Positions 43,922 to 52,499 of a stretch of DNA of 64,000 nt are shown here, one piece after another. The notes beneath the pieces were generated by a model that did not search any database, was not told the origin of the DNA, and saw only the letters and a program-made list of their open reading frames with translations. Location: NCBI GenBank assembly GCA_965221785.1, contig CBDCSR010000003.1, positions 1,116,001 through 1,180,000 of the forward strand, read 5' to 3'. Positions within the stretch are counted from its first letter, which is position 1, and each line of letters starts with the position of its first letter. This stretch comes from BD2-11 sp965221785 (lineage in GTDB: Bacteria > Gemmatimonadota > Gemmatimonadetes > Longimicrobiales > Gaopeijiaceae). The position numbers and the translations under genes were made by a program.

Positions 43922-43939
43922 GGGGCCACCGTGGGCCCC
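43922..43939. terminator. possible bidirectional hairpin between convergent genes
   Basis: The sequence GGGGCC, six bases, GGCCCC can form a six-base GC stem between the stops of the esterase-like gene (43915) and the reductase gene (43968). No U-run follows on either strand, so termination is only suggested. Confidence 0.28.
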
Positions 43940-43967
43940 AGAGCGACGTTCCGAGAACTTCGCTCGT

Positions 43968-44930
43968 CTACCCGCGTCGGGCCGGCGGCAGATCCTCCAC
44001 CAGCTGGACCATGCGCTCGAGCTGGCTCTCGTCCGGGAGCCGGCCCATGCCGCCGCCCAGGTTGTCGATCATGTGCTCCGGGCGGCTGGTGGCGGGGGTG
44101 ACGCAGGTCACCGCCGGGTGCGCAACGGTGAACTTGAGGAAGAACTGCGCCCAGCTGTGCGCGTCGAACTCGGCGGCCCACTCGGGCACGTCGCGCCCGC
44201 TCACCCGGTTCCAGAGGCGAGTGCGGCCGAAGGGGGCGTAGACGAGCACGCCGATACCGAGCTCCTGCGCGAGCGGCAGGATCATGTCGGCCGAGGCGCG
44301 GTTATCGACCGCGTAGTCCACCCCGATGAAGTCGATGGGCTCGTTGCGCATCACCGCGGCGAGGTCCGGATAGCGCCGCTCGCTGGTGCTGGTGATGCCG
44401 ATGTAGCGCACCCGGCCCGCGGCTTTCTCTTCCGCGAGGATGCCGAGCTGGGTGGGCGGGTCGCCCAGGTTGTGCACCTGGATCAGGTCGATGACCGGCA
44501 GCTGGAAGCGGTCGAAGGAGCGCTGGATCTGCGCCCGCGCCGCCGCCGGATCGGCTCCGCCGCCGCCGCGTCCGGCCACGTTGACCTTGGTGGCCCAGAA
44601 GATCCGGTTCTGGATGCCGAGTTCGTTGGCGACGTCGCCGGCCACCTGCTCCGAGGCCCCGTACCCCGGAGCGGTGTCGAACACCGTGCCGCCGTTGTCC
44701 ACGAAGGTCTGCAGAACAGCGCTTATGGCGCTCACGTCTTCGCTGCGCGCCACGCGCGAGAAGGTGGCCGAACTTCCGAGGCCGACCACCGGGAGCGTCT
44801 CGTCGGTCCCCGGAATGGCCCGGGCCATGACTTCCTGGCGCGCCAGCGACGCCAGCAGGTCGGGAGTGAGCGCGAGCGCGGCACCGCCGCCCGCCGTGAG
44901 CCTGAGCCAGTCGCGTCGTGTGAGCGTCAT
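43968..44930 (-). CDS. Tat-exported aldo/keto reductase
   Basis: A 320-residue aldo/keto reductase with a twin-arginine signal (MTLTRRDWLRLTAGGGAALA). The AKR tetrad is visible: Asp in VFDTAPGYGASE, Tyr within the same loop, Lys in FWATKVNVAGR and His in DLIQVHNLGD. LGIGVLVYAPFGRTRLWNR matches the AKR NAD(P)H-binding region. An exported, nicotinamide-dependent reductase is unusual, because NADPH is not expected outside the cytoplasm; Tat export of folded cofactor-bound enzymes could explain it. ATG at 44930 has GGAGAGGAAG upstream. It converges with the esterase-like gene. Confidence 0.9.
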   Translation of the reverse strand: MTLTRRDWLRLTAGGGAALALTPDLLASLARQEVMARAIPGTDETLPVVGLGSSATFSRVARSEDVSAISAVLQTFVDNGGTVFDTAPGYGASEQVAGDVANELGIQNRIFWATKVNVAGRGGGGADPAAARAQIQRSFDRFQLPVIDLIQVHNLGDPPTQLGILAEEKAAGRVRYIGITSTSERRYPDLAAVMRNEPIDFIGVDYAVDNRASADMILPLAQELGIGVLVYAPFGRTRLWNRVSGRDVPEWAAEFDAHSWAQFFLKFTVAHPAVTCVTPATSRPEHMIDNLGGGMGRLPDESQLERMVQLVEDLPPARRG

Positions 44931-45094
44931 CTTCCTCTCCTGGACATCGCTTGTGTTGCGGACATTACGTGCTTCGCGGCCAGACGCCTGCGGAATGAGG
45001 CGCGGGCCCTCCCCCGTATGGACAACCGGGGCGGCCTTACCGCTGAAATCGTGTCAGAGGCGACCGCGCCCGCGACACGCATTGATGCGGCGGC

Positions 45095-45112
45095 CGGGAG
45101 CATCGCCTCCCG
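45095..45112 (-). terminator. possible hairpin downstream of the peroxiredoxin gene
   Basis: CGGGAG and CTCCCG form a six-base stem around a six-base loop, 23 bases past the peroxiredoxin stop on the minus strand. There is no clear U-run. Confidence 0.28.
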
Positions 45113-45134
45113 ACCCGTCCCCGTCGGCAGCCGT

Positions 45135-45608
45135 TTACGCGAGCGCCTGCACGGCCTCCACGATCTCGTCAAAGTGCGGCAGCACCCCCGGATTCTCCGC
45201 AACCCACGCGTAGGTGACGCGCCCCTCTCCGTCGACGACGAAGACCGAGCGCCGGGCCACGCCGCGCAACCCGATGAGTTCGCCCTGCAGGACCCCATAT
45301 GCGGCCACGGCTTCCTTGTTGAAGTCCGAGAGGATGGGAAATGGCGCCCCCATCTCCTCGCCCCACTTCTGGTTGACGAAGGGGGAGTCCACGCTGATGC
45401 CGACGACGTCGGCGCCGAGCTCGCCCCACTGGCCCCAGTGCTCGGCGACGTGGCAGAACTCGGCCGTGCAGGTGCTGGTGAAGGCCAGCGGCACGAACAT
45501 GAGCACGACGGGCCGGCCCCGGTGCTCGGAAAGCGTGAAGTCCGCCTCGCCGGGAGGCGCGAACACGGTGAAATCGGGCGCATCGGCGCCCACGCGGATG
45601 GGTGTCAT
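45135..45608 (-). CDS. AhpC/TSA-family peroxiredoxin
   Basis: A 157-residue thiol peroxidase reducing hydrogen or organic peroxides. The active-site motif PLAFTSTCTAEFC (about 40-52) gives the peroxidatic cysteine at 47 with Thr44 and Pro40; a second Cys at 52 may form a disulfide. The conserved arginine is in RGVARRSVFVVD. Length and the VFVPLAFT wording resemble AhpE-type enzymes. ATG at 45608 has AAAGGTG upstream; the open frame beyond it is antisense to the VOC gene. It is divergent from the VOC protein gene with a strong inverted repeat between them. Confidence 0.9.
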   Translation of the reverse strand: MTPIRVGADAPDFTVFAPPGEADFTLSEHRGRPVVLMFVPLAFTSTCTAEFCHVAEHWGQWGELGADVVGISVDSPFVNQKWGEEMGAPFPILSDFNKEAVAAYGVLQGELIGLRGVARRSVFVVDGEGRVTYAWVAENPGVLPHFDEIVEAVQALA

Positions 45609-45761
45609 GGGGTCGTCACCTTTCGTGTTGAGCCGCGTGGCGGCGTATCGGGTAGCGGCCTGCGTCGTCTCGTGATGCGGCCGATGTTGTGCGGGCTGCG
45701 GCTGGTGTCTTGCGGGTCGCGAAACGCGCCCGTTGAATCGACGTAGGATCGAGGCAAGATT

Positions 45762-45785
45762 GTTGAGCTCGATAATCGAGTCAAC
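45762..45785. promoter_or_regulatory. 10-base inverted repeat, probable operator between peroxiredoxin and VOC genes
   Basis: The sequence GTTGA-g-CTCGA, TAA, TCGAG-TCAAC is an inverted repeat with ten matching bases in each arm and one extra G in the left arm. It overlaps a GATAAT hexamer (45771-45776) that could be a -10 element for the VOC gene. It sits about 70 bases upstream of the VOC start and 154 bases upstream of the peroxiredoxin start, so a repressor could control both genes. The length and symmetry fit Rrf2- or MarR-type operators, but the regulator is unknown. Confidence 0.4.
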
Positions 45786-45854
45786 GGTCGAGCCGCGCGA
45801 GAACCGGCCTCCCGATCCCGACATCCATCCCCGACATCCCGGAGGAATCCCGTC

Positions 45855-46679
45855 ATGTCCGACACCGCAGCTGCGACACCCGCCGAGAGCACGGCGACCA
45901 CCCCCGCCGGCCGATTCTGCTGGCACGAACTCCTCACCAGCGACCCCGAAGCCGCAGCCGCCTTCTATGGTGAAGTGATCGGCTGGGGCATGGGCCAGTG
46001 GGGCGAAGGCGAGACCGAGACCCCGTACCATCTGTGGATGAACCAGGGCGTGCCGGTCGGCGGGCTCATGGCACTCCCCGAGCATCTCACGGGCGCGGGC
46101 GTGCCGCCGCACTGGCTGCTCTACGTATCGACGCCGGACGCCGACGCGTGCGCCGCGAAGGCCGAGAGCCTGGGCGGAAGCATCCTGGAGATGGTCGATG
46201 TCGACCAGGTCGGGCGCATGGCCGTGCTCAAGGATCCGCTGGATGCGGTCTTCGTCGCGTATCAGCCCTCCGACGTGACGCCCGGGCACGACGAACCGGC
46301 AGAGCCGGGCGAGTTCTCCTGGCGCGAGCTGGCGACCACCGACTGGGAGGCCGCCTGGGCGTTCTATTCGGAGCTGTTCGGCTGGCAGGAAGCAGACCGG
46401 ATGGACATGGGGGAGGCGGGCATCTACCAGATGTTCCATCGCGGCGCGCATCCGTTGGGCGGCTTCTACAACCGGCCTCCCGAGATGCCCGTATCCGCGT
46501 GGCTCAACTACGTCCGGGTGCCGGATGCCTTCGCCGCGGCGAAGAAGGTCGCTGAACTGGGCGGGAAGGTGCTCAACGGACCCATGGAGGTGCCGGGGGG
46601 CGGGTTCATAGCCCAGTGCCTGGACGCGCAGGGAGCGGCCTTCGCGGTACACTCCGAGCCGGAGGACATGGGGCGGTAG
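45855..46679 (+). CDS. VOC superfamily protein with two glyoxalase-like domains
   Basis: A 274-residue cytosolic protein made of two vicinal-oxygen-chelate units. The first opens RFCWHELLTSDPEAAAAFYG and the second FSWRELATTDWEAAWAFYSE, a clear internal repeat, each followed by a beta-rich half. Such tandem VOC proteins act in metal-dependent glyoxalase, dioxygenase or antibiotic-resistance reactions; the specific one here cannot be told. A Ala-Thr-rich N-terminal stretch precedes the first unit. ATG at 45855 has GGAGG nine bases upstream. It converges with the M28 peptidase gene and is divergent from the peroxiredoxin gene, suggesting stress or detoxification. Confidence 0.9.
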   Translation: MSDTAAATPAESTATTPAGRFCWHELLTSDPEAAAAFYGEVIGWGMGQWGEGETETPYHLWMNQGVPVGGLMALPEHLTGAGVPPHWLLYVSTPDADACAAKAESLGGSILEMVDVDQVGRMAVLKDPLDAVFVAYQPSDVTPGHDEPAEPGEFSWRELATTDWEAAWAFYSELFGWQEADRMDMGEAGIYQMFHRGAHPLGGFYNRPPEMPVSAWLNYVRVPDAFAAAKKVAELGGKVLNGPMEVPGGGFIAQCLDAQGAAFAVHSEPEDMGR

Positions 46680-46694
46680 TAGCGCCCGAAGCTG

Positions 46695-48311
46695 CTACCG
46701 GTTGCTCACTCCCGAGCTCCGGGCCGGCGGGCGGCACTCGGGCCACTGCGCGCCCTCCGGCATGGCCCGCTGATCCCGCGGCATCATCTCCGGATCCTCC
46801 GAGGCCAGATAGGCGAACAGCGCGGTCATCACCGCGTCGTCACGCAGGTCCTCGAAGACGATCTTGTCGAAGGTGTCCCGGTTGGTGTGCCAGGTGTAGA
46901 TGCTGGTGTCCCAGCGGTTGTCGGCGATGGACCTGTCGGTGCGGCCGTCGCCCACGTGGAAGCTGAAGGCCGGCACGCCCGCGCACAGGAAGGAGGCGTG
47001 ATCCGTTCCGCCGGATTCGGGCATCCCCGGAATCTCCAGAGTGACCAGGTCCGACAGCTCGCCCGGAATCTTCGCCAGCCACTCGCCGAAGCGCCCGGCG
47101 GCTCCGGCGAATCCCTGCATGGGGATGAAGGTGACCGGCCCGTTTCCGTGGTCGACGTTGAACACCGTGTGGGTGCGCTCGAGGATCTCGGGATTGTCCT
47201 CGACGAAGGCGCGTGAGCCGTTCAGACCCTGCTCCTCCCCGTTCCAGAGGGCGCCGATGATGGTGCGCCGCGGGTTGGGAACCGCGCTCTTCAGGATGCG
47301 CATCGCCTCCATGATGGCGACCGCCCCGGTGCCGTTGTCGAGCGCGCCGTCCGAGCCGTCCCAGGAGTCGAAGTGGCCCCCGAGGATGACGTACTCCTCG
47401 GGTTCGGCGCTGCCGGGGATCACGGCGAAGGCGTTGAAGACCGGCACCTCTCCCAGGAAGCGGGCCTGGGCGTCGACGCGCAGCACCGGCCCCTGATCGT
47501 TCTCGGCAAGCCGGTACAGGAGCCCGTACGCCTCGCAGCTCAGGTCCAGGACCGGTGCCCGGTCCGCGCGGGTGCCGAAGATCTTGGTGACGCCCCAACC
47601 CTCGGACCACTGCGAGCGGATGATCCCGGCGGGTCCGGCCGTGTTCAGCGCTTCCGGCAGCGAGCGCGCGTCGAACCCCGTGTTCCCCACGCGTTCGCTC
47701 CACTCCGCGATCGAGCGCTCGCGCTCCGCGGCCATGCGCGCCACCGTCTCGGGCCGCGAGAACCACTCCAGGTTGTCGGGCGAGCGGCAACTCGGCTCCG
47801 GGCGCGAGATAAGCACGAACTTCCCGCCCAGCTCCGGCAGCGCTGCCTCGAAGGCTCCGAGGCTGCCCGCGTCGGGCAGAATCACCACCTCGCCCTCGAC
47901 CGGCCCGTCCGTGGCCGGACTCCAGGCGGCCGCCATCCCCTCGAGCGTGCGCATGCGCGGGGATATTAGATCGATGTGGGTGATGCCGCGCTCCCATCCA
48001 CGCCAGGTGCCGTACTGCTCCTTGTAGGCCTCGATGCCCCATTCCGCGAACTTCGCCAGCGCCCAGTCGTTGGCTCCGGCCATGGCGGGCGATCCGGTGA
48101 GTCGCGGCCCGATCGAGTCCATCATCACCTGGCCGAGTTGGTAGACCTGCGAGCGCTCGACGCCCTCCTCCCAGATCGCCCGGATGACCGGGTCGTCGGA
48201 GGGAAAGGACTGGGCGGTCAACGCCCGCGTGCCCACCGGTTCAAGCGGAACCGTCATGAAGGTGAGGAACGCGAGAACACAGGCGATTACAACTCGAACC
48301 AGGGGCCTCAT
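46695..48311 (-). CDS. exported M28-family zinc aminopeptidase/carboxypeptidase
   Basis: A 538-residue exported metallopeptidase. A signal peptide (VVIACVLAFLTFMTVPLEP) leads into a protein with a PA-domain-like insert (PVEGEVVILPDAGSLGAF) and an M28 catalytic domain. The metal ligands are in VILGGHFDSWDGSDGALDNGTG (His and Asp), the catalytic glutamates in LWNGEEQGLNGS, and late histidines in GGTDHASFLCAG and YTWHTNRDTFDK. The plan fits the PSMA/carboxypeptidase Q group. ATG at 48311 has GGAG upstream; the open frame upstream of it is antisense to katG. It probably trims peptides in the periplasm or outside. Confidence 0.93.
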   Translation of the reverse strand: MRPLVRVVIACVLAFLTFMTVPLEPVGTRALTAQSFPSDDPVIRAIWEEGVERSQVYQLGQVMMDSIGPRLTGSPAMAGANDWALAKFAEWGIEAYKEQYGTWRGWERGITHIDLISPRMRTLEGMAAAWSPATDGPVEGEVVILPDAGSLGAFEAALPELGGKFVLISRPEPSCRSPDNLEWFSRPETVARMAAERERSIAEWSERVGNTGFDARSLPEALNTAGPAGIIRSQWSEGWGVTKIFGTRADRAPVLDLSCEAYGLLYRLAENDQGPVLRVDAQARFLGEVPVFNAFAVIPGSAEPEEYVILGGHFDSWDGSDGALDNGTGAVAIMEAMRILKSAVPNPRRTIIGALWNGEEQGLNGSRAFVEDNPEILERTHTVFNVDHGNGPVTFIPMQGFAGAAGRFGEWLAKIPGELSDLVTLEIPGMPESGGTDHASFLCAGVPAFSFHVGDGRTDRSIADNRWDTSIYTWHTNRDTFDKIVFEDLRDDAVMTALFAYLASEDPEMMPRDQRAMPEGAQWPECRPPARSSGVSNR

Positions 48312-48432
48312 GGATCGCTCCGCGTTAAGGAATGGACCTGCCGCATCCGATACTATAGAGTCCACACGGCCCCCGGACACGGGATGGCACCGCACGACGA
48401 CCCACTCTGCCCAACCTCGAGGAAGACACCCG

Positions 48433-50571
48433 ATGCACACGATGAACAAGGACTGGTGGCCGAACCAGTTGAACCTGAAGCCGCTCGGGCGCCATGCCCG
48501 CTCGACGGATCCCATGGGCCGGGACTTCGACTACGCCGAGGAGTTCAAGTCCCTCGACCTGGAGGCCCTGAGGAAGGACCTCTTCGAGCTGATGACGACG
48601 TCGCAGGACTGGTGGCCGGCCGACTACGGCCACTACGGGCCGCTCTTCATCCGCATGGCCTGGCACAGCGCGGGCACGTACCGCATCAGCGACGGCCGCG
48701 GCGGCGGGGGCGCCGGCACCCAGCGCTTCGCACCCCTCAACAGCTGGCCCGACAACGCCCACCTGGACAAGGCGCGCCGGCTGCTCTGGCCCATCAAGCA
48801 GAAGTACGGCCGCAAGCTCTCCTGGGCCGACCTGATGATCTTCGCCGGCAACTGCGCGCTGGAGTCGATGGGCTTCAGGACGATGGGCTTCGGCGGGGGC
48901 CGCGAGGACGTGTGGGAGGCGGAGGACATCGATTGGGGAGCCGAGGACACCTGGCTCGGGGATGAGCGCTACAGCGGCGACCGCGAACTCGACGAGCCCT
49001 TCGGCGCGGTGCAGATGGGCCTGATCTACGTGAACCCGGAGGGGCCCAACGGCAAGCCGGATCCCGTCGCGGCGGCCAGGGACATCCGCGAAACCTTCCG
49101 CCGCATGGCGATGAACGACGAGGAGACCGTCGCGCTCATCGTCGGCGGGCACACCTTCGGCAAGGCGCACGGCGCGGCGGATGCGGGGCGCTACGTCGGT
49201 CCCGAGCCGGAGGGCGCCGAACTGGAGGAGCAGGGGCTGGGCTGGAAGACCAGCTACGGCACCGGCAAGGGTGCCGATTCCGTCACCAGCGGGATCGAAG
49301 GTGCCTGGACGACCAACCCGGTGAAGTGGGACAACAACTTCCTGGAGAACCTGCACGGCTACGAGTGGGAGCAAGTGAGGAGTCCCGCCGGCGCGGCGCA
49401 GTGGACCCCGAAGGACGGCGCCGGCGTCGGTACGGTGCCGGATGCGCACGATCCGTCGAAGACGCACGCCCCCATGATGCTGACGACGGATCTCTCCCTG
49501 AGGATGGACTCCGCCTATGCGGCCATCGCCAGGCGCTTCATGGAGAACCCCGGGGAGCTGGCGGACGCGTTTGCGCGTGCCTGGTACAAGCTGACGCATC
49601 GCGACATGGGGCCTGTGGCGCGGTATCTGGGGGCCGAGGTCCCGGCCGAGCCGCAGCTGTGGCAGGATCCCGTGCCCGACGTCGACCATGAACTGATCGA
49701 CGCGCGGGACATTGTGGAGCTCAAGGCGCGTGTCCTGACGTCGGGGTTGTCCGTATCGCGGCTGGTCTCGACCGCCTGGGCATCGGCGTCGACCTTCCGC
49801 GGAACCGACAAGCGCGGCGGGGCGAACGGCGCACGCATTCGGCTGGCGCCGCAGAACAACTGGGAGGTCAACGAACCTGCCGAGTTGGCGAACGTGCTCG
49901 AGGTGCTGGAGGGAATCCAGGGCGACTTCAACGCTTCACAGGCCGGCGGGAAGAAGGTCTCGCTCGCCGACCTGATCGTGCTGGGCGGGTGCGCGGCGGT
50001 CGAGCAGGCGGCCAGGGACGCCGGGAACGACGTCGAGGTGCCGTTCTCGCCGGGGCGCACGGACGCGGCGGCGGAACAGACCGACGCGGAGTCGTTCGCC
50101 GTGCTCGAACCCGGAGTCGACGGGTTCCGCAACTTCGCCGGAAACGGCAACGGGAGGCCGGCGGCGGAGCTGCTGGTGGACCGGGCGGACCTGCTGACCC
50201 TGACGGCGCCGGAGATGACGGTGCTGGTCGGCGGGCTGCGCGTCCTGAACGCCAACTCGGGGGAGTCCGAGCTGGGGGTTTTCACCGATCGGCCGGGCAC
50301 GCTCACCAACGACTTCTTCGTGAATCTGCTCGACATGGGTGTCGAATGGCAGGCGTCCGAGGAATCCGACGACCAGTTCGAAGGGCGTGATCGCGGGACC
50401 GGTGAAGTGAGATGGACCGGCACCAGCGTCGACCTCGTCTTCGGTTCGAACTCCGAGCTGCGCGCCTTCGCGGAGATCTACGCGTGCGACGACGGGCAGG
50501 AAGCCTTCGTGCGCGACTTCGTGGCGGCGTGGAACAAGGTGATGAACCTGGATCGCTTCGATCTGGGGTGA
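48433..50571 (+). CDS. katG: catalase-peroxidase KatG
   Basis: A 712-residue bifunctional heme catalase-peroxidase. The distal catalytic triad is Arg74, Trp77 and His78 in RMAWHSAGTYR. The Met-Tyr-Trp crosslink residues are Trp77, Tyr199 (GLIYVNPEG) and Met225 (FRRMAMND). The proximal heme histidine is His240 in VGGHTFGKAHG. The C-terminal half is the usual duplicated, heme-free domain. Length is normal for the family. ATG at 48433 is preferred, with GAGGAAG upstream; ATG at 48442 is an alternative. It has no regulator next to it; an oxyR- or furA-type gene is not seen. The SDR gene follows after 45 bases. Confidence 0.97.
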   Translation: MHTMNKDWWPNQLNLKPLGRHARSTDPMGRDFDYAEEFKSLDLEALRKDLFELMTTSQDWWPADYGHYGPLFIRMAWHSAGTYRISDGRGGGGAGTQRFAPLNSWPDNAHLDKARRLLWPIKQKYGRKLSWADLMIFAGNCALESMGFRTMGFGGGREDVWEAEDIDWGAEDTWLGDERYSGDRELDEPFGAVQMGLIYVNPEGPNGKPDPVAAARDIRETFRRMAMNDEETVALIVGGHTFGKAHGAADAGRYVGPEPEGAELEEQGLGWKTSYGTGKGADSVTSGIEGAWTTNPVKWDNNFLENLHGYEWEQVRSPAGAAQWTPKDGAGVGTVPDAHDPSKTHAPMMLTTDLSLRMDSAYAAIARRFMENPGELADAFARAWYKLTHRDMGPVARYLGAEVPAEPQLWQDPVPDVDHELIDARDIVELKARVLTSGLSVSRLVSTAWASASTFRGTDKRGGANGARIRLAPQNNWEVNEPAELANVLEVLEGIQGDFNASQAGGKKVSLADLIVLGGCAAVEQAARDAGNDVEVPFSPGRTDAAAEQTDAESFAVLEPGVDGFRNFAGNGNGRPAAELLVDRADLLTLTAPEMTVLVGGLRVLNANSGESELGVFTDRPGTLTNDFFVNLLDMGVEWQASEESDDQFEGRDRGTGEVRWTGTSVDLVFGSNSELRAFAEIYACDDGQEAFVRDFVAAWNKVMNLDRFDLG

Positions 50572-50616
50572 TCGTTGACGGGTGCGGCCGGAGGCTCGCC
50601 CGAACCCGGACTCTCC

Positions 50617-51372
50617 ATGCGTCTTGAAGGCAAGCGTGCTCTGGTCACCGGCGGGTCGCGGGGCATCGGCCGGGCCATCGCCCTTGGGCTGGCCCGTGAG
50701 GGCGCGGACGTAGCGGTCAACTATCGGCGGAGTCACGCGGATGCGGAGAGCGCCGTTCGCGAGATCGAGCGAATGGGGCGGCGCGCGCTGGCCGTGCAGG
50801 GCTCCACGGACTCGGCGTCGGATGTCGAGCGCTTCGTCGCCGGGGCGGACGACTTCCTGGGCGGCATCGACATCCTGGTCAACAACGCCGGCATCCTGAA
50901 GCGCACGCCCCTCCTCGACATCGATGAGGAGGAGTGGGACGCCATCCTGGACGTCAACCTGAAGGGGTATTTCCTGGTCGGGCAGGCGGTGGCGCGCCGA
51001 ATGGTCGCGGCCGGGACGCCGGGCGCCATCGTCAACGTGTCCTCCGCCGGGCAGGCGGCGGCCGGTCCGGACCTCACCCACTACTGCGTGTCGAAGGCGG
51101 GGGTCGGGATGCTGACGAAGCAGATGGCGCTCGAGCTCGCGCCCCACGGGATCCGGGTGAACGCCATCGCGCCGGGCCTCATCGAGACCGACCTCAACCG
51201 GGCCGACATCGCGCGGGACGAATTCCGGGAGGGGCGCCTCGCGCGCATTCCGCTCCGGCTGATCGGCACTCCGGAGGATGTGGTGGGGGCTGTCGTGTTC
51301 CTCGCGTCGGGCGACGAGGCGCGTCTCGTGACCGGGACCAGCCTGTTCGTCGATGCCGGGCAGATGATCTGA
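50617..51372 (+). CDS. short-chain dehydrogenase/reductase (classical SDR)
   Basis: A 251-residue NAD(P)-dependent oxidoreductase. The nucleotide motif is ALVTGGSRGIGRA near the N-terminus, followed by LVNNAGILK, the active-site Ser in VNVSSAGQAA and YCVSK giving Tyr and Lys. VNAIAPGLIETDL is the usual C-terminal cofactor loop. It reduces a keto group or oxidises an alcohol; the substrate is unknown. TTG at 50575 with GGGGTG upstream would add 14 residues; ATG at 50617 fits the family start. It ends one base before the TRAP substrate-binding gene, so it belongs to the TRAP operon and may act on the transported substrate. Confidence 0.9.
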   Translation: MRLEGKRALVTGGSRGIGRAIALGLAREGADVAVNYRRSHADAESAVREIERMGRRALAVQGSTDSASDVERFVAGADDFLGGIDILVNNAGILKRTPLLDIDEEEWDAILDVNLKGYFLVGQAVARRMVAAGTPGAIVNVSSAGQAAAGPDLTHYCVSKAGVGMLTKQMALELAPHGIRVNAIAPGLIETDLNRADIARDEFREGRLARIPLRLIGTPEDVVGAVVFLASGDEARLVTGTSLFVDAGQMI

Positions 51373-51373
51373 G

Positions 51374-52498
51374 GTGCGCAGGGGGGCGCGCGGAGAATCG
51401 CGTGGCCGGCCTGGTTCCGGCTCGCCCGGAATCAACCGCGGACTGCTGGCGCTGCTGGCGGCCTTCCTGTTGGCGTCCTGCCGTGGCCCCGCGCCCGGCG
51501 ATTCCGACAGCGCAACCCGGGGTGACGCGCTTTCGTGGGAGGTCCGCTTCTCGCACGTGCTCTCGACCAATTCGGAGTTCCATCTCCTGGCGGAGCGCTT
51601 CCGGGACCTGATGCTCGAGCGCACCGGCGGGCGCTTCCGGGTGGTCATCTATCCGTCGGGACAGCTCGGGGGCGAGCGTGTAGCCTTCGAGCAGATCCAG
51701 GTCGGTGCGGTGCACATGGCCATCACGGGCACGCCCGTGCTCTCGGGCTGGGTGCCCGAAGGGCAGATGTTCGACCTGCCGTTCCTCTTCCAGAACCGGG
51801 ATCACGGGCTCGCGGTGATGAGCGGTCCCGTGGGGGACTGGTGGCGCGAGCTGCTGCTGGAGCGCACGGGGGTCCGCTCGCTGGGCTTCCTCGACTACGG
51901 GTTCCGCCACGTGTATAACCGGCGCCGGCCCGTCGAGACGCCCGTGGATCTCGCCGGACTGAAACTCAGGGTCCTGCAGAACGCGACGTACCTGGCGGCC
52001 TATTCCGCACTCGGCGTCCAGGCGACCCCGATGAACTACGGCGAGGTCTACTCCGCCCTTCAGCAGGGTGTGATCGACGGCGGGGAGGCGAACGTCATCG
52101 GATTCGCGAGCAGCCGGCTCTACGAGGTGGCCCGGTTCTACAGCTTCACGTCCATCACCTACAACCCGATCACGCTCCTGGTCAACGAACCGTTCTACCG
52201 GGCCCTGCCCGAGGACATCCGGGAGACGGTCGATCGCTCCGCGGCGGATGCGCTCGCGTACCAGAGCGAAGAGGCACGCCGGATGGAGGCGGACGGGATC
52301 GAGCAGATGCGGGCTGCGGGCGTGGGAATCTCGTACCCGGAGCTGGGGCCGTTCGCCGCGGTCGTGCGGTCGCGCATCCGGGATGAGCTGGCTGCCCGGC
52401 TGCCGGACGGCGAGGCGCTGATCGCGACGCTGGTGGAGGAGGCGGAGCGTGAGGCCTTCTCTGCCGGTGCTGTGGACAGCCTGATCCGGCCGCGATGA
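51374..52498 (+). CDS. dctP: TRAP transporter substrate-binding lipoprotein (DctP family)
   Basis: A 374-residue periplasmic receptor for a tripartite ATP-independent transporter. A lipobox LLASC follows a hydrophobic stretch, so the protein may be lipid-anchored. Family segments are FHLLAERFRDLMLERTGG, VYPSGQLGGERVAFEQIQ, LKLRVLQNATYL (with the conserved arginine that binds the carboxylate) and VYSALQQGVIDGGEANVIG. The ligand is probably an organic acid such as a sugar acid. The start is GTG at 51374, one base after the SDR stop. The DNA-alkylation-repair gene follows after one base, then DctQ and DctM. Confidence 0.93.
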   Translation: MRRGARGESRGRPGSGSPGINRGLLALLAAFLLASCRGPAPGDSDSATRGDALSWEVRFSHVLSTNSEFHLLAERFRDLMLERTGGRFRVVIYPSGQLGGERVAFEQIQVGAVHMAITGTPVLSGWVPEGQMFDLPFLFQNRDHGLAVMSGPVGDWWRELLLERTGVRSLGFLDYGFRHVYNRRRPVETPVDLAGLKLRVLQNATYLAAYSALGVQATPMNYGEVYSALQQGVIDGGEANVIGFASSRLYEVARFYSFTSITYNPITLLVNEPFYRALPEDIRETVDRSAADALAYQSEEARRMEADGIEQMRAAGVGISYPELGPFAAVVRSRIRDELAARLPDGEALIATLVEEAEREAFSAGAVDSLIRPR

Positions 52499-52499
52499 G

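Noticed and set aside
45609..46652. Upstream extension of the peroxiredoxin frame antisense to the VOC gene.
   Set aside because: The peroxiredoxin core starts at 45608 and the VOC protein is the conserved product on the other strand.
48325..49689. Long minus-strand frame antisense to katG.
   Set aside because: KatG is unmistakable on the plus strand. The antisense frame contains no recognisable domain.
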